The notes under the pieces are model-generated. The model made no database searches and was not told where the DNA came from. It was given only the letters and a program-made list of their open reading frames with translations. From positions 6,758,001 to 6,822,000 of the forward strand of contig NZ_CP034550.1 of NCBI RefSeq assembly GCF_009498035.1: a stretch of DNA of 64,000 nucleotides. Direction: 5' to 3'. The DNA comes from Saccharothrix syringae (lineage in GTDB: Bacteria; Actinomycetota; Actinomycetes; Mycobacteriales; Pseudonocardiaceae). The translations under genes were made by a program, and so were the position numbers. Positions 10,201 to 19,752 of this stretch are shown piece after piece; position 1 is the first letter of the stretch; every line of letters begins with the position of its first letter.

Positions 10201-13200
10201 GTGACGGTCGGGGTCGGCAGCAGGTCGACGTCGAGGCCGGGCAGGGTGAACCGGGCGCGCGGCGCGGTGTCCAGGGCGAGCATGACCTGGAAGAGGGGGT
10301 GGTGGGACAGGGAGCGGGTGGGGTTGAGGACTTCGACCAGGTACTCGAACGGCACGTCCTGGTGGGCGTAGGCGTCCAGGGCCGTTTCCCGGACCCGTCC
10401 CACCAACTCGGCGAAGGTCGGGTTCCCCGAGGTGTCGGTCCGCAGCACCAGGGTGTTGACGAAGAACCCGACCAGGTCGTCCAAAGCCTGGTCGGTGCGA
10501 CCCGCGATCGGGCAGCCCACCGGGATGTCGTTGCCCGCACCCAGCTTGGTCAGCAGGGCGGCCAGACCGGCCTGCAACACCATGAACACGCTCGCCCCGC
10601 ACCGACGGGCGAGGGCGACCAGGTCGCGGTGCAGCGACGCGTCCAGTCGGACCGGCACGCAGTCGCCCTGGTACGTCGACACGGCCGGGCGGGGGCGGTC
10701 GGTGGGCAGCTCCAACTGGTCGGGCAACCCGGCCAACTGCCCGGTCCAGTAGGCCAACTGCTCCGCGGCCAGGCTGTCCCCATCGGACTGATTCCCCAAC
10801 AGGCGCCGCTGCCACAGGGTGTAATCCGCGTACTGCACCGGCAACGGCGACCAGTCCGGCGCCCTGCCCTCGCACCGGGCGGCGTACGCCGTGGCCAGAT
10901 CACGCGACAGCGGGGACATCGACCAACCGTCGGCGGCGATGTGGTGCACCACCAGCAACAACACGTGCACGTCCGGGGCCAGCTCGAACAACGTCGTCCG
11001 GATCGGCGGCTCCGCGGCCAGGTCGAACTGGCGCCGCGTCTCCTCCGCCACCGCGGCAGGCAGGTCGCCGACCGGCCTGACCTCCAGCGCGGCCGCCGCG
11101 TCCACGACCCGCTGGTACGGGACGCCGTCGGCCTGCGGGAACACCGTCCGCAGGCTCTCGTGGCGGGTCATCAGGTCGGTCAGCGCGGACCGCAGCGCCG
11201 AGGTGTCCAGCCGGCCGGAGAGCCGCAGCGCGAACGGGATGTTGTAGTTGGCGCTCCGGCCTTCCAACTGGTCGAGGAACCACAACCGGTGCTGGGCGAA
11301 CGACAGCGGCAGCACGTCCGGCCGCTCGCCCCTGGTCAGGGCCTGCCGGACCGGACCGGCGGCGGCCAGGCCGCCGGCGACACCGGCCACCGTGGGCGTC
11401 CGGAACAGCACGCGCAGCGGCACTTCCACGCCCAGGGTCGCCCGAATCCGGGCGGCCAGCCGGGTGGTCATCAGCGAGTGGCCGCCCAGCGCGAAGAAGT
11501 CGTCGTCCACACCGACCCGGGGCAGGCCCAGCACCTCGGCGAACAGGTCGCACAGCACCTGCTCCTGGGGCGTGCGCGGCGGTCGGCCGAACCGGTCCTC
11601 CACGACGACGGGCGCGTTCTGGTGGAGGGTGGCGAGCGGTTCGACGTCGAACCGGTGGAGCGGGCGGTCGGGATCGGCGACGGCCTCGGTCAGCAGGCGT
11701 TGCCACCGGTGCACCAGCGCCTCGGCGGTGGCGTGGTCGAACAGGTCGGTGGCGTACTCCAGGACCCCGGTCAGGCCGGGCCGCTCGGTCAGCCGGAAGG
11801 CCAGGTCGAACTTGGCGGCGTTGACCGGCGGGGGGATCTGGTCGACGACCAGCCCCGGCAGCGCGAACTCGGTCCGGGGGTCGTTGTCCAGCACCATCAT
11901 GACCTGGAACAGCGGGTTGTGGGCGAGCGACCGCTCCGGGTTCAGCGCCTCGACCAGGCACTCGAACGGCAGGTCCTGGTGGGCGTAGGCGTCCAGCGCC
12001 GTCTCCCGGACCCGGGTGACCAACTCGGCGAAGGTCGGGTCGCCCGCGGTGTTCGTCCGCAGTACCAGGGTGTTGACGAAGAACCCGACCAGGTCGTCCA
12101 GGGCCTGGTCGGTGCGACCCGCGATCGCGCAGCCCACGGGGATGTCGTCGCCGGCACCCAGCTTGCCGAGCACGACGGCCAAGCCCGCCTGCAACACCAT
12201 GAACACGCTCGCCCCGAGCCGCCGGGCCAGCGCCGCCAGGTCGCGGTGCAGCGCCGGGTCGAACCGCATGGGCACGGTGCCGCCCCGGTAGGACGGGACG
12301 GCCGGGCGGGGCCGGTCGGTCGGCAGGCGCAGGCAGTCCGGCAGCCCGGCCAGCGCTGTGGTCCAGTAGGCGAGCTGGGTGGCGAAGAGGCTGGACGGGT
12401 CGGACTTGTCGCCCAGCAGTTCCCGCTGCCACAGCGCGTAGTCCGCGTACTGCACCGGCAACGGCGCCCAGTCCGGCCGCCGGCCTCGGCGGCGCGCGGT
12501 GTAGGCCGTGGTGAGGTCCCGGGTCAGCGGGCGCATGGACCAGCCGTCGGCGGCGATGTGGTGCACCAGCAGCACCAGCACGTGCTCGTCCGGCGCCAGG
12601 GCGAACAGCTCCGCCCGGACCGGCGGTTCCGCGGCGAGGTCGAACTCGTGCCGCCCGATCGCCGCCAGCGCCGCGGCCAGGTCGTCGACCGGGGTGCGGT
12701 CGGGTGCCGCGACGGCGTCCACGACCACCTGGCGGGGAACGCCCTCGGTCTGCGGGAAGACCGTCCGCAGGCTCTCGTGCCTGGCCATCGTGTCGTCCAG
12801 GGCCGCGCGCAGCGCCGCGTGGTCGAGCGCACCGGACAGCCGCCAGGCCAGCAGGATGTTGTAGGTGGCGTTCGGTCCCTCCAACTGGTCGAGGAACCAC
12901 AGGCGGTGCTGGGCGAAGGACAGCGGGACCTCGGCCGGGCGCGCACGGGCGGTAGGCGCCGGTCGGGTCGGACCGGCGGTGTCCAGCGCGGCCGCGAGCC
13001 GGGCGGCGGTCGGGTGGTCGAACAGGGTGCGCAACGTCAGCTCGGCGCCCAGCTCGGCGCGGACCCGGGAGATCAGCCGGGTGGACAGCAGCGAATGCCC
13101 GCCCAGCGCGAAGAAGTCGTCGTCCACACCGACCCCGGGCAGGCCCAGCACCTCGGCGAACAACCCGCACAGCGCCTCTTCCCGGGCGGTGCCCGGGCCG

Positions 13201-14753
13201 CGGCCGAGGACCGGGGGCGCTGCCGGCGCGGGCAGCGCGGACGGGTCGACCTTGCCGTTCACCCCGATCGGCAGGGCGTCCAGCACGACGACGGCCGAGG
13301 GCACCATGTACTCCGGCAACCGGTTCCGCGCGTGCTCCCGCACCGGCCCCGGCCGCACCGGCTCCTCCCCCGCCGGCACCACGTAGGCCACCAGGCGCTT
13401 GTCGTCCGGCCGGTCCTCCCGCACGACGACCGCGACCTGGCCGACACCCGGGTGCTCGCCGAGCACCGCCTCGACCTCGGGCAGCTCGATGCGGAACCCG
13501 CGCACCTTGACCTGCCCGTCGTCCCGGCCGCGGAACTCGAACGCCGCGCCGCGCCGCGTGACCACGTCCCCGGTCCGGTACATCCTGGCGCCCGGCGGTC
13601 CGTACGGGTCGGGCACGAACCGCTCGGCCGTCAGCCCGGGCCGTCCCAGGTACCCCCGGGCCACGCCGGCGCCCGACACGTACAGCTCGCCGGTCTCGGC
13701 CGGCCGCAACCGCTCGTCCAGCACGTGGACGCGGGTGTTCGGGACGGGCCCGGCGACCACCGGCTCCGGGGACACCTCCAGCGAGGTGACGAGCGGGGCG
13801 ATCGTGCACTCGGTCGGGCCGTACGCGTTGTAGGAGTTCAGGCCGTCCGCCGCCCGCAGCTCCGCCCACAGCCGCGGGGGCACCGGCTCACCGCCCACCC
13901 CGACCGTGACCGGCCGCCAGGGGTGGGTCAGCAGGCCGTGGGACAGCAGCAGCCGCACGTACGAGGGCGTGCTGCCGACGTGGTCGATCCGGTGCCGGAC
14001 GAGGTAGGAGACCGCCGCCTCCGGGTCCGCCCACACGGCGTCGTCCACGACGTGCAGCTCGTGCCCGGCGAACATCGCGAACAGGTGGCTCCAGGACGCG
14101 TCGAAGGACAGCGAGGCCGTCAGCGCGACCCGCAGCCGGCGGTCGCCGACCGACCGCACCGACATCGCGTAGGCGTTCTCGCGGTAGCCGTGGAAGCTGT
14201 TGAGCACGTTGCCGTGGCTGACGACCACGCCCTTCGGGCGCCCGGTGGACCCGGAGGTGTAGATCACGTACGCCGCCTGGGCCGGGTCGACCGGCGCGAG
14301 GTCGGCGTCCGGGCCGTGGACCTCCGGGCGGTCGTCGACCGGGTCGTCGAGCACCACCACCGGGACGCTGCTGTCGGCCGGCACCCGCGCCGCCGTGCGG
14401 TGGTCGGTGAGCAGCAGCACCGGTTCGGCGTCGCCGAGCAGGTAGCGGATGCGGTCGGCGGGGTACCGCGGGTCGACCGCCAGGCAGGCACCGCCCGCCT
14501 TCAGCACGGCCAGCAGCGCGACGACCACCTCGGCCGACCGGGGGAGCACCAGCGCGACAACGCGTTCCGGGCCCACACCCCCGGCGACGAGCACGTGCGC
14601 GAGCCGGTTCGACAGGGAGTCGACCTGGCCGAAGGTGAGCGCGGTGCCCTCGAAGACGACCGCCACGGCCTCCGGTGTGGCGCGCGCCTGCGCCTGGAAC
14701 ACCGCGACCAGGTCCGGGGCCGGCGGTTGCCCCTTCAGCACGAACAGCTCCAC
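1266..14753 (-). CDS. Five-module nonribosomal peptide synthetase, A-T/C-T/C-A-T/C-A-T/C-A-T-TE
   Basis: About 4,495 residues, read leftward. Order: A1 (14,753-13,210), T1 (Ser554), C2, T2 (Ser1093), C3-A3-T3 (Ser2126), C4-A4-T4 (Ser3170), C5-A5-T5 (Ser4184) and a thioesterase with GWSFGG (Ser4314). All four C domains keep HHIAADGWS; no epimerase or methyltransferase domain is seen. The second module passes straight from C2 to T2 with no adenylation domain. Pocket residues read by eye against GrsA: A1 DASGGGAIA; A3 DADDMSFVD, three acidic residues, so a cationic side chain is likely; A4 DVQFIQHVI, close to the proline code DVQ(L/F)IAHVV; A5 DLIFVGAAC, unassigned. The GTG start at 14,753 is chosen because homology begins there. 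A GTG at 14,786 is an alternative, and the frame stays open to 15,050 without recognisable protein. The layout suggests a short peptide released by hydrolysis or cyclisation. Confidence 0.93.
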   Translation of the reverse strand: MELFVLKGQPPAPDLVAVFQAQARATPEAVAVVFEGTALTFGQVDSLSNRLAHVLVAGGVGPERVVALVLPRSAEVVVALLAVLKAGGACLAVDPRYPADRIRYLLGDAEPVLLLTDHRTAARVPADSSVPVVVLDDPVDDRPEVHGPDADLAPVDPAQAAYVIYTSGSTGRPKGVVVSHGNVLNSFHGYRENAYAMSVRSVGDRRLRVALTASLSFDASWSHLFAMFAGHELHVVDDAVWADPEAAVSYLVRHRIDHVGSTPSYVRLLLSHGLLTHPWRPVTVGVGGEPVPPRLWAELRAADGLNSYNAYGPTECTIAPLVTSLEVSPEPVVAGPVPNTRVHVLDERLRPAETGELYVSGAGVARGYLGRPGLTAERFVPDPYGPPGARMYRTGDVVTRRGAAFEFRGRDDGQVKVRGFRIELPEVEAVLGEHPGVGQVAVVVREDRPDDKRLVAYVVPAGEEPVRPGPVREHARNRLPEYMVPSAVVVLDALPIGVNGKVDPSALPAPAAPPVLGRGPGTAREEALCGLFAEVLGLPGVGVDDDFFALGGHSLLSTRLISRVRAELGAELTLRTLFDHPTAARLAAALDTAGPTRPAPTARARPAEVPLSFAQHRLWFLDQLEGPNATYNILLAWRLSGALDHAALRAALDDTMARHESLRTVFPQTEGVPRQVVVDAVAAPDRTPVDDLAAALAAIGRHEFDLAAEPPVRAELFALAPDEHVLVLLVHHIAADGWSMRPLTRDLTTAYTARRRGRRPDWAPLPVQYADYALWQRELLGDKSDPSSLFATQLAYWTTALAGLPDCLRLPTDRPRPAVPSYRGGTVPMRFDPALHRDLAALARRLGASVFMVLQAGLAVVLGKLGAGDDIPVGCAIAGRTDQALDDLVGFFVNTLVLRTNTAGDPTFAELVTRVRETALDAYAHQDLPFECLVEALNPERSLAHNPLFQVMMVLDNDPRTEFALPGLVVDQIPPPVNAAKFDLAFRLTERPGLTGVLEYATDLFDHATAEALVHRWQRLLTEAVADPDRPLHRFDVEPLATLHQNAPVVVEDRFGRPPRTPQEQVLCDLFAEVLGLPRVGVDDDFFALGGHSLMTTRLAARIRATLGVEVPLRVLFRTPTVAGVAGGLAAAGPVRQALTRGERPDVLPLSFAQHRLWFLDQLEGRSANYNIPFALRLSGRLDTSALRSALTDLMTRHESLRTVFPQADGVPYQRVVDAAAALEVRPVGDLPAAVAEETRRQFDLAAEPPIRTTLFELAPDVHVLLLVVHHIAADGWSMSPLSRDLATAYAARCEGRAPDWSPLPVQYADYTLWQRRLLGNQSDGDSLAAEQLAYWTGQLAGLPDQLELPTDRPRPAVSTYQGDCVPVRLDASLHRDLVALARRCGASVFMVLQAGLAALLTKLGAGNDIPVGCPIAGRTDQALDDLVGFFVNTLVLRTDTSGNPTFAELVGRVRETALDAYAHQDVPFEYLVEVLNPTRSLSHHPLFQVMLALDTAPRARFTLPGLDVDLLPTPTVTGAFDLAFSLSERHGPDGLPGGIVGTLEYSADLFDQATATTLVERWQRLLTAAVTAPDRPLGRIDVLSADELRHLADHNDTGAPVPTGTLPALFAAQAARTPDDTAVVFGDTTLTYAQLNARANQLARLLADRGVGPESLVALLVPRSADAVVAILAVLKAGGAYVPIDPGYPAARIDAMLDGVRPACVLTATGLAAAADYPDTDFEAPIHPEHPAYVIHTSGSTGAPKAVVATHRGIVNLFHHHRVNLFARTAAKAGRERLRIAQTSSLSFDASWDQLLWIFAGHELHVVDDATWSDPREFVRYAAERHLDYLDTTPSYLRQLVAEGLLDGPGAHPVAVMVSGEAISERFWAELRAKPEVLAFNFYGPTECAVDSLTASLGDSPVPVLGRPVANTRTHVLDAALRPVPPGVVGELYVAGVGPARGYLGRPGLTAGRFVADPFGPPGTRMYRTGDLVRWRAGGLEFVGRADDQVKLRGFRVELGEVEAVLRGHDGVDQVVVVVREDRPGDQRLVAYVVTARQPEELRAYLRERLPDYMVPSAFVVLEGLPLAASGKLDRAALPVPEAPLAVGRAPRTPREQVLCGLFAEVLGVPGVGVDDDFFALGGHSLLATQLVARVRATLGVELGLRLVFEVPTVAGVAACLDRVGRARRALTAGERPAEVPLSFAQQRLWFLDQVAGPNSTYNVSLALRLVGGLDRHALQAALGDVVLRHESLRTVFPQVEGVAHQQVLDVTPVLDVIRVDDLAELLPAAVEHHFDLASEPPIRTTLFELARDEHVLLILVHHIAADGWSLSPLALDLARAYAARREGRQPRWSPLPVQYADYTLWQRSLLGDRFDEDSAFAEQLAYWTGQLAGLPDQLQLPTDRPRPTVASHRGDHVLVRLDADLHAGLVELARRCGASVFMVLQAGLAALLTKLGAGDDIPVGSPIAGRTDQALNDLVGFFVNTLVLRTDTSGDPTFDDLVKRVRETALDAYAHQDVPFEYLVEVLNPTRSLSRHPLFQVMLALHNAPQTDFTLPGLDVEFVPTPTTTAKFDLSFDLTERRGPGGTAEGIGGVLEYATDLFDRAGVESFVARWVHLLHTAVADPGLPISRVDVLSAEEHRRLRAYNDTAAPVPATSLPAMFEAQVRATPDAPAVVFEETTVTYGRLNARANRLAHALIARGVGAEQVVALALPRSAEMIVALLAVFKTGAACLPVDPEYPAERISFMLRDARPSLLLTHAGFTPADVPRLVVDDPGTAAEIGRAPETDPGPRARPANAAYVIYTSGSTGTPKAVVMSAGGLVNLLLWHRTAFPGGPGARTAQFTALSFDVSVQEVLSTLVYGKTLVVPTDEVRHDSALLAEWLDRHDVTELFAPNLVVRGLAQAANEQGRSLPRLLDIAQGGEPLVLDDEVREFFHRAPGRRLHNHYGPSETHVITTYLVPPDLDCPQPAPIGRPMPNSRVHVLDPALRPVPPGVVGELYISGLSMSRGYLRQPGLTAQRYVADPHGPAGSRMYRTGDLVRWHDGELEFVGRVDHQVKVRGFRVELGEVESVLRAHPGVEQVAVLAREDRLVAYVVTAERGEVLRDFVRDRLPDFMVPSVFVPLERLPLTVNGKLDRAALPVPEPAAVRGRAPGTPQEDLLCGLFAEVLKVARVGVDDDFFALGGHSLLATRLIARIRATLGVEVGLRALFDHPTVAGVARLVRGADEARLPLTAGERPDVLPLSFAQHRLWFLHRLEGVSQNIALTLRLTGRLDRDALRAALVDVVTRHESLRTVFPQVDGVACQQVVDTAPSLGITRVDESGLSAAVEGATRYQFDLAAEPPIRTTLFELAPDVHVLALVVHHIAADGWSMSPLSHDLATAYAARCENKAPDWSPLPVQYADYTLWQRRLLGDQSDEDSLAAEQLAYWTGQLAGLPDQLELPTDRPRPAVNSYRGDGVPVHLDAALHRDLAALARRLGASVFMVLQAGLAALLTKLGAGNDIPVGCPIAGRTDQALDDLVGFFVNTLVLRTDTSGNPTFAELVGRVRETALDAYAHQDVPFEYLVEVLNPTRSLSRHPLVQVVLALQNAPGPDFSLPGLDVGQVPTPATTAEFDLAFSLWERRGPDGAADGVRGVVEYSTDLFDRGSVETLVTRWTDLLRALTAAPDRPVGGFDVLTDDERKRLHAYNDTATPVPTATLATLFEQQAPDAVALVDAGVELTYREVDERANRLARLLVERGIGPERIVALRMHRSAELVIALLAVTKAGGAYLPVDPEYPAERIAFMLDDARPALVLTEIPEAAAAYPADNPAVPVRPDNAAYVIYTSGSTGKPKAVVNTHAGVASLARSQTGRYAIGPGDRVLQFSSPSFDLSVIEQLMAFPAGAALVIPPPVPLAGSALAEVLAEQRITHAFIPTATLTTVPVEPLPALRTLVLGGEICPPALVAAWAGGRRVVNAYGPTEATACAGMSDPLAETIPLPPPLGSPVANTRLHVLDAGLRPVPPGVVGELYIAGLGVARGYLRRPALTAERFVADVSGPPGSRMYRTGDLVRWRPDGELEFVGRADHQVKVRGFRVELGEVETALREHPDVAQAVVTAREDRLVAYVVPPVDGPVLRRFLRDRLPGFMVPSVFVPLDDLPLSVNGKLDRAALPAPDLAAGGGRAPRTPQEELLCGLFAEVLGVPEVGIDDDFFALGGHSLLATRLIARIGATLGVEPGLRTLFERPTPAELASHLDVDEPAAAVDVILPLRARGTREPLFCVHPAGGLGWAYSGLLRHLGPDRPIYAVQARNLAGGGPLPTSVRQMAAEYADEIRAVRPTGPYHLLGWSFGGLVAHAVATELHRRGERVATLTMLDSTPVCDLPEKPVPSERSILALLLLLFGTPREDEPVRFALDGTPDTDDPVTFEQFVAILRGRGSALASLSERHVTAIADTMLNNTRLAAEHVPDFFPGDLLLFTSTLDPRVATPEAWRRYVGGTIEDHDVVSRHHRMTQPESLAQIGPVLAAKLR
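4073..4368. repeat. Copy 1 of a 296-bp identical block inside the NRPS (C5)
   Basis: These 296 bases in the fifth-module condensation domain are identical, base for base by eye, to 10,304-10,599 in the third-module condensation domain. A second identical stretch of about 99 bases lies at 4,450-4,548 (matching 10,681-10,779), separated by a divergent patch. The offset is 6,231 bases throughout. The C4 and C2 domains do not share this identity. Confidence 0.9.
10304..10599. repeat. Copy 2 of the 296-bp identical block inside the NRPS (C3)
   Basis: Partner of the block at 4,073-4,368. Both copies encode the stretch from the [11 protein letters not shown] segment through the [16 protein letters not shown] and [13 protein letters not shown] segments to the NPTRSLS motif of a condensation domain, in the same reading frame, so recombination between them would preserve the frame. 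Confidence 0.9.
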
Positions 14754-14828
14754 TGCCGCATCGCCTGCACCCGCCGGCCTCCTCACGCTGGGTAGCGGAC
14801 TTCCGGCTTCCAGTCTTGGACCGGCGAA

Positions 14829-14870
14829 GCGGGGCGGGCCATGGGACCTAGGTCCCATGGCCCGCCCCGC
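14829..14870. promoter_or_regulatory. 42-bp perfect palindrome in the NRPS / A-T divergent promoter region
   Basis: Every base pairs from 14,829 to 14,870 around a centre between 14,849 and 14,850. The core is GGGACCTAGGTCCC, extended on both sides by AT/CAT and GC-rich arms. It sits 75-170 bases from both divergent starts (NRPS at 14,753, A-T didomain at 14,923). Its 14-bp core recurs at 23,770. A dimeric regulator binding here could control both operons at once. It has no loop, so a simple terminator is less likely, and no gene ends nearby. Confidence 0.7.
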
Positions 14871-14922
14871 ACGGCTCCTCCCAAACTCGAAGTCACCGCT
14901 CCACCACGCGAGGAGGCTCCGA

Positions 14923-16704
14923 GTGCTGCAGGCAAGCCACACCCCGCGAGCAGACAGCGCCCGCCGCACCACCGTCCCGGAACGGATCGCGGCGTGGGCG
15001 GCCCGCCGCCCGGCGGCGGTCGCCGTCGTGGACGAGCACACCTCGGTCACCTACGGTGATTTCCAGCAACGGGTGGACGCCCTGGCCGACCGGCTGCGCC
15101 GGCTCGGGGTCCGGCGGGACGAGCGGGTCGCGGTGTACCTGGAGCGCTCGGCGGACTGCGTGCTCGCCGCGGCGGCCGTGCTGGCCTCCGGCGCCGCGTA
15201 CCTGATGCTCGACGTCCGGCAGCCGGCCGCCTGGACCCGCCTGCTGCTCGACCGCGGCGCGGCCCGGGTGGTGATCACCCGCCCCGACCTGTGGGCCACC
15301 ACGGCGGTGGAGGGGCTGTCGACGGTGGACGTGACGACCGCGCGGCGCCCGCTGCCGATCGGCGCACCGCCCCGGCCGGCCGAGCCCGTGCCGGACGACG
15401 CCGCGGCCTACCTCAACTACACCTCCGGCTCCTCCGGGGCGCCCAAGGGGGTGCTGGTCGAGCACGCCGGCCTGGCCAACCTCGTGGACTGGTACCTCCA
15501 GCGCCACCGGGTGGGCCCGGACGACCACCTGACCCAGCTGGCCCGCCCCTCGTTCGACGCCTTCGCGCTGGAGGTCTGGCCGTGCCTGGCGGCCGGGGCC
15601 GCGCTGCACGTCGTGCCGCCGGCCCTGACGGCCGCACCGGCCGAGCTGCGGGACTGGCTGTGCCGGTCCGGGATCACCGTCGCCTTCGTGCCCACGCCGC
15701 TGGCCGAGCAGCTGCTGGAGCTGCCGTGGCCGGACCGCGGCCGCCTGCGGGACGTGCTGGTCGGCGGCGACCGGCTCACCGCCTACCCCGGTGCGGCGCT
15801 GCCCTTCCGGCTGCACAACAACTACGGGCCGACCGAGTGCACGGTGGTGGCCACGTGCTGCGAGGTGCCCCCGGGTGGTCCGCCGGGCGAACCGCCGCCG
15901 ATCGGCACGCCGATCCCGGGCGTGTCCGCCTACGTGCTGGACGAGCGGCGCCGCCCGGTCGCCGACGGCGAGCCGGGCGAGCTGCACCTCGGCGGGGTCG
16001 GCGTGGCCCGGGGCTACCTGGGCGACCCGGAGCGCAACGGCTTCTGGGCCGACCCGTTCAGCGCGGAACCCGCGGCCCGCGCCTACGCCACCGGCGACCT
16101 GGTGCGCCGCGCGCCGGACGGGCAGCTGCACTTCCTGGGCCGGGTCGACGACCAGGTGCAGGTCCGGGGCATCCGGGTGGACCCGGGCGAGGTCGAGCCG
16201 GTGCTGAGGTCCCACCCGACCGTCGACCGCGCGGTCGTCGTCGGGCGGGACCGGCAGCTGGTCGCCTACGTCACCGCGGGCGACGGCCCGGTGGACCCGG
16301 CGGCACTGCGCCGCTTCCTCCAGGCGCGGTTGCCGGACTACCTGGTCCCGGCGGTGGTGGTGCCGCTCGACGAGCTGCCGACGACCGGGCACGGCAAGGT
16401 GGACCGGCGGGCCCTGGCCGGGCTGCCGCTGCGCCGACCGGAGGCCGAACCACCGCCGGAACCCGCGGACGACCTGGAGCGCGTGCTGACCGAGGCGTGG
16501 CTGGAGGTCCTCGACGCCACCGAGGTCCACCCGCACGACAACTTCTTCGAGATCGGCGGGGACTCGCTGCGGGTCAGCCGGCTGGTCGGCCGGTCGCGGC
16601 AGCGGGGGCTCGTCCTGCGCCCCGACGACGTCTACGCCCACCCCGTCCTCAGGGACCTCGCGGCCGCGCTGCGGGAACAGCGGTCGACGGCGGTGCCCCG
16701 ATGA
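14923..16704 (+). CDS. Stand-alone adenylation-thiolation didomain, leucine-like pocket
   Basis: 593 residues: an amino-acid adenylation domain (about 15-510) and a carrier domain (about 520-590) with its phosphopantetheine serine at Ser548 in IGGDSLR. The AMP loop reads [11 protein letters not shown], and the YGPTE and YATGDLVR motifs are present. Pocket residues read against GrsA give DALFLGNVV, one change from the leucine code DAWFLGNVV, so leucine or a close aliphatic residue is the likely substrate (prediction by eye). The GTG start follows GAGGAGG by 7 bases; the upstream in-frame sequence has no homology. It heads an operon of overlapping genes with a radical SAM enzyme and an acyl-CoA dehydrogenase-like protein. 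This arrangement suggests the amino acid is modified while tethered here and then handed to the main synthetase, perhaps to its A-less second module. Confidence 0.92.
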   Translation: MLQASHTPRADSARRTTVPERIAAWAARRPAAVAVVDEHTSVTYGDFQQRVDALADRLRRLGVRRDERVAVYLERSADCVLAAAAVLASGAAYLMLDVRQPAAWTRLLLDRGAARVVITRPDLWATTAVEGLSTVDVTTARRPLPIGAPPRPAEPVPDDAAAYLNYTSGSSGAPKGVLVEHAGLANLVDWYLQRHRVGPDDHLTQLARPSFDAFALEVWPCLAAGAALHVVPPALTAAPAELRDWLCRSGITVAFVPTPLAEQLLELPWPDRGRLRDVLVGGDRLTAYPGAALPFRLHNNYGPTECTVVATCCEVPPGGPPGEPPPIGTPIPGVSAYVLDERRRPVADGEPGELHLGGVGVARGYLGDPERNGFWADPFSAEPAARAYATGDLVRRAPDGQLHFLGRVDDQVQVRGIRVDPGEVEPVLRSHPTVDRAVVVGRDRQLVAYVTAGDGPVDPAALRRFLQARLPDYLVPAVVVPLDELPTTGHGKVDRRALAGLPLRRPEAEPPPEPADDLERVLTEAWLEVLDATEVHPHDNFFEIGGDSLRVSRLVGRSRQRGLVLRPDDVYAHPVLRDLAAALREQRSTAVPR

Positions 16705-18593
16705 GCAAGCGCGTCACCTTCGTCGAGCTCTCGGTCTACGACAACACGGTCCCGCTGGTGTCCGGCTACCTCCAGTCCTACGCCATGGAGGACCCCGTCA
16801 TCGCGGCGTCGGTGGACTTCCGGATCTACTCCCGCAGCCTGCGCCAGGACGCCGACCGGATGCTCGCCGAACTGCTGGACCAGGGCAGCGACGTCTACGC
16901 GTTCAGCTGCTACATCTGGAACACCGGGCTGGTCCGGCGGCTGCTGGCGGGCCTGCTGGCCGCGCGGCCCGACGCCTGGTTCCTGCTCGGCGGGGCGCAG
17001 GTGATGAACCACGGCGCGGACTACATCCCGGCCGGCGCCCGCAACGTCGTGGTGTGCAACGGCGAGGGCGAGCAGCCCTGCTACGAGTTCCTGCGGCAGG
17101 TGCTCGTCGACGAACCGGACCTCACCGAGGTCTCGGGCGTGACCTTCCGGGCCGCCGGCGGCGAGCTGGTGACCACCGACAAACCGCCGCGGCTGCGCAC
17201 CCTCGACGACGTGCCGTCCCCGTTCGCCGCCGGTCTGTTCGACGGCGGGGAGTACACGTTCACGGTGCTGGAGACCAACCGCGGCTGCCCGTTCCACTGC
17301 GGGTTCTGCTTCTGGGGCGCGGCGACGAACTCCAAGGTCTACAAGTTCGACGAGGAGCGCGTGCGCGGGGACATCCGGTGGATCGCCGAGCACGGCGTGG
17401 CCAGCGTCTTCATCGCCGACGCCAACTGGGGGCTGTCGCCGCGGGACGTGGAGCTGAGCAAGTACATCGTGAGCTGCCGGGAGGAGTTCGGCTTCCCCAC
17501 CTCGATGGTGCTGGCCGCCGCGAAGAACCGGCCGGAGCGGGTGGCCGAGATCACCGAGGTCCTGGTGCGCGGCGGCCTGGTCACCAGCCAGCCCATCTCG
17601 CTGCAGACGGTGAACACCGAGACGCTGCGGCTGATCGACCGGGAGAACATCCGCGAGAGCACCTACACCGAGCTGCAGCGCAGCCTGAACGAGAAGCGGA
17701 TCAGCTCCTTCATCGAGATGATCTGGCCGCTGCCCGGCGAGACGCTGGAGACCTTCAAGGCCGGCATCGCCCGGCTGTGCCGGCTGGAGGCGGACACCCT
17801 CACCGTCTACCCGCAGCTGCTGCTGCACAACACCGCGCTGTACGAGCAGCGGGAGACGATGGGCATCGAGGTGGAGCGGGCGCCCGACCCCGTGGCGGAG
17901 GCCGACGTGGTGGTGGCGACCCGGTGGGTGGACCGGGCCGAGTGCGAGCAGGGCACCTGGTTCTACTACCTGGTGCAGAGCCTCTACAACGCCCGCGGCG
18001 CCTACCACCTCGCCCGGTACCTGGACCGCAACGGCATACAGTCGTACGAGGACTTCTTCACCGCGGCGACGGACTTCTGGCAGCGGTCCGACAACGAGCT
18101 GTGCCGCTTCGTGGCGGAGTCGGTGGCCACCGCCGACAACTACGACCTGCTCAACATCGGCAAGGCGGCGCACCTCGTGCTGCACTCGCACCGGCAGGTC
18201 TTCGACGCGCTGCTGCTGGACTTCGCCCGTGCCCAGCCGTGGTGGTCCGACGCGGGCGCCCGCTGCGCCACCGACCTGGACCTGGTCGCCCGGCCGTACA
18301 TCTACCGCGAACCGGTCCGGGCGCCCGGCGTCGAGCTGACCGAGGCGAGGCTGCTGGAGGTCGGCGAGACGAGCCTCGCGGTGTCGCTGCCCGCCGCGCT
18401 GGCGCACCTGCCGGTGGAACTGGGGCTGCTGGCCGGGCCCGCGACCGAGCTGGGCTTCGAGCACCCGCGCGACGGCAAGATGCCGGTCCCCCGCCACCAC
18501 ACGATCGAGCAGAACGCGAGCTACTGCCACGTGATGATCCAGCGGCTGCGCACCCTGCTGCCGACCTGCCGGTCGTTGCGGCTGACCGCGTGA
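16701..18593 (+). CDS. Cobalamin-binding radical SAM enzyme
   Basis: 630 residues. The N-terminal part (about 1-150) has the Rossmann-like layout of a B12-binding domain, including ADRMLAELLDQGSDVYAFSCYIWNT and the LLGGAQVMNHG loop. The radical SAM core follows, with its iron-sulfur cluster cysteines C196, C200 and C203 in NRGCPFHCGFCFWG. A long C-terminal extension (about 430-630) has no motif I recognise. Enzymes of this class commonly methylate unactivated carbons or rearrange carbon skeletons using SAM and cobalamin. The ATG overlaps the stop of the A-T didomain gene by 4 bases, so the substrate may be the amino acid on that carrier, its free form, or the finished peptide; the sequence does not decide. 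It acts in the cytoplasm and would be oxygen sensitive. Confidence 0.88.
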   Translation: MSKRVTFVELSVYDNTVPLVSGYLQSYAMEDPVIAASVDFRIYSRSLRQDADRMLAELLDQGSDVYAFSCYIWNTGLVRRLLAGLLAARPDAWFLLGGAQVMNHGADYIPAGARNVVVCNGEGEQPCYEFLRQVLVDEPDLTEVSGVTFRAAGGELVTTDKPPRLRTLDDVPSPFAAGLFDGGEYTFTVLETNRGCPFHCGFCFWGAATNSKVYKFDEERVRGDIRWIAEHGVASVFIADANWGLSPRDVELSKYIVSCREEFGFPTSMVLAAAKNRPERVAEITEVLVRGGLVTSQPISLQTVNTETLRLIDRENIRESTYTELQRSLNEKRISSFIEMIWPLPGETLETFKAGIARLCRLEADTLTVYPQLLLHNTALYEQRETMGIEVERAPDPVAEADVVVATRWVDRAECEQGTWFYYLVQSLYNARGAYHLARYLDRNGIQSYEDFFTAATDFWQRSDNELCRFVAESVATADNYDLLNIGKAAHLVLHSHRQVFDALLLDFARAQPWWSDAGARCATDLDLVARPYIYREPVRAPGVELTEARLLEVGETSLAVSLPAALAHLPVELGLLAGPATELGFEHPRDGKMPVPRHHTIEQNASYCHVMIQRLRTLLPTCRSLRLTA

Positions 18594-19738
18594 TGATGCC
18601 GCGGGAGGTCTTCACCGACGACCACCGGGCGTTCCGGGAGGTCGTCCGGGAGTTCGTCGCCCGCGAGGTCACGCCGAACCTGCCCAAGTGGGAGAAGGCC
18701 GGCGTCGTCGACCGGGAGGTGTGGCTGGCGGCGGGTCGGCAGGGGCTGCTGGCGCCGGAGATCGACGTCGAGTACGGCGGCGGCGGGGTCCGGGACTACC
18801 GCTACCACGTGGTGCGGGGCGAGGAGATGGCCCGGGCCGGCACCCTGAGCCCGGCCTTCAACCTGCACAGCGAGATCGTCGGCGGGTACCTGGACGACCT
18901 GGGCACGCCGGAGCAGAAGGGCCGCTGGCTGCCGGGCTTCTGCGCCGGCGAGCTGATCGCCACCATCGCCATCACCGAGCCGGACACCGGCAGCGACATC
19001 GCGGCGATCAGGACCACCGCGCACCGGGAGGGCGAGGACCACTACCGGCTGCGGGGCAGCAAGGCGTTCGTCACCCACGGACTGCTGGCCGGGCTGGTCC
19101 TGGTGGCCGCGCTCGACCCGGCGGCCGGCCCCCGGTCGGCCAGCCTGCTGGTGCTGGAGCCGCCGCTGCCGGGGCTGACCGTGGGCGAGCCGCTGGCCAA
19201 GATCGGCCTGCACTCGCTGGACACCGTGCCGATGACCTTCGACGACGTGCTGGTGCCCCGGGCGAACCTGCTGGGCGAGGCCGGCGCGGGGTTCCGCTAC
19301 CTGATGCGGTACCTGCCCCGGGAACGCCTGTCGGTGGCGGTCGCCTCGCTCGCGCTGGCCGAGCAGGTGCTGGCCGAGACCCTGCGGTACTGCGGGCTGC
19401 GGTCCGCGTTCGGCCGGCCGATCGGCCGGTTCCAGCACAACCGGTTCCAGCTCGCCGAGATGGCCACCGCGATCCAGGTCGCCCGCGTCTTCACCGACCG
19501 GTGCGTGGTGGAGCACGACCGGGGCGAGCTGACCCCGGAGCAGGCCGCGATGGCGAAGTGGTGGAACACGGACCTGTGCGCCGACGTGGTGAACCGCTGC
19601 CTGCAGCTGCACGGCGGCTACGGCTACGCGGCCGACTCCCTGGTCGGCCGGGCCTACGTGCAGGCCAGGGTGCAGGGCATCTACGGGGGCACCACCGAGA
19701 TCATGAAGGAGATCATCGGTCAGTCCCTTCCGCTGTGA
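18593..19738 (+). CDS. Acyl-CoA dehydrogenase-like flavoprotein
   Basis: 381 residues with the complete acyl-CoA dehydrogenase fold. Visible motifs are the ITEPDTGSDIAAIRTTA flavin/substrate segment, GSKAFVTHG, RSAFGRPIGRFQHNRFQLAEM and the C-terminal LQLHGGYGYAADSLVGRAYVQ plus IYGGTTEIMKEIIG. The medium-chain enzyme's catalytic Glu position (YEGT) is Gly here. The likely base is instead the Glu of RERLSVA, as in isovaleryl-CoA dehydrogenase (family knowledge). Such enzymes in peptide clusters often desaturate an aminoacyl group bound to a carrier protein, and the leucine-like A-T didomain two genes upstream is a plausible partner (inference). The start overlaps the radical SAM stop; GTG at 18,590, ATG at 18,593 and ATG at 18,596 are all possible. 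Confidence 0.88.
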   Translation: MMPREVFTDDHRAFREVVREFVAREVTPNLPKWEKAGVVDREVWLAAGRQGLLAPEIDVEYGGGGVRDYRYHVVRGEEMARAGTLSPAFNLHSEIVGGYLDDLGTPEQKGRWLPGFCAGELIATIAITEPDTGSDIAAIRTTAHREGEDHYRLRGSKAFVTHGLLAGLVLVAALDPAAGPRSASLLVLEPPLPGLTVGEPLAKIGLHSLDTVPMTFDDVLVPRANLLGEAGAGFRYLMRYLPRERLSVAVASLALAEQVLAETLRYCGLRSAFGRPIGRFQHNRFQLAEMATAIQVARVFTDRCVVEHDRGELTPEQAAMAKWWNTDLCADVVNRCLQLHGGYGYAADSLVGRAYVQARVQGIYGGTTEIMKEIIGQSLPL

Positions 19739-19752
19739 CCACGGGGGTACGC

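Noticed and set aside
14754..15050. N-terminal extension of the NRPS frame beyond 14,753
   Set aside because: The extra residues have no homology, run through the palindrome and overlap the divergent A-T gene; a GTG start at homology onset is more credible.
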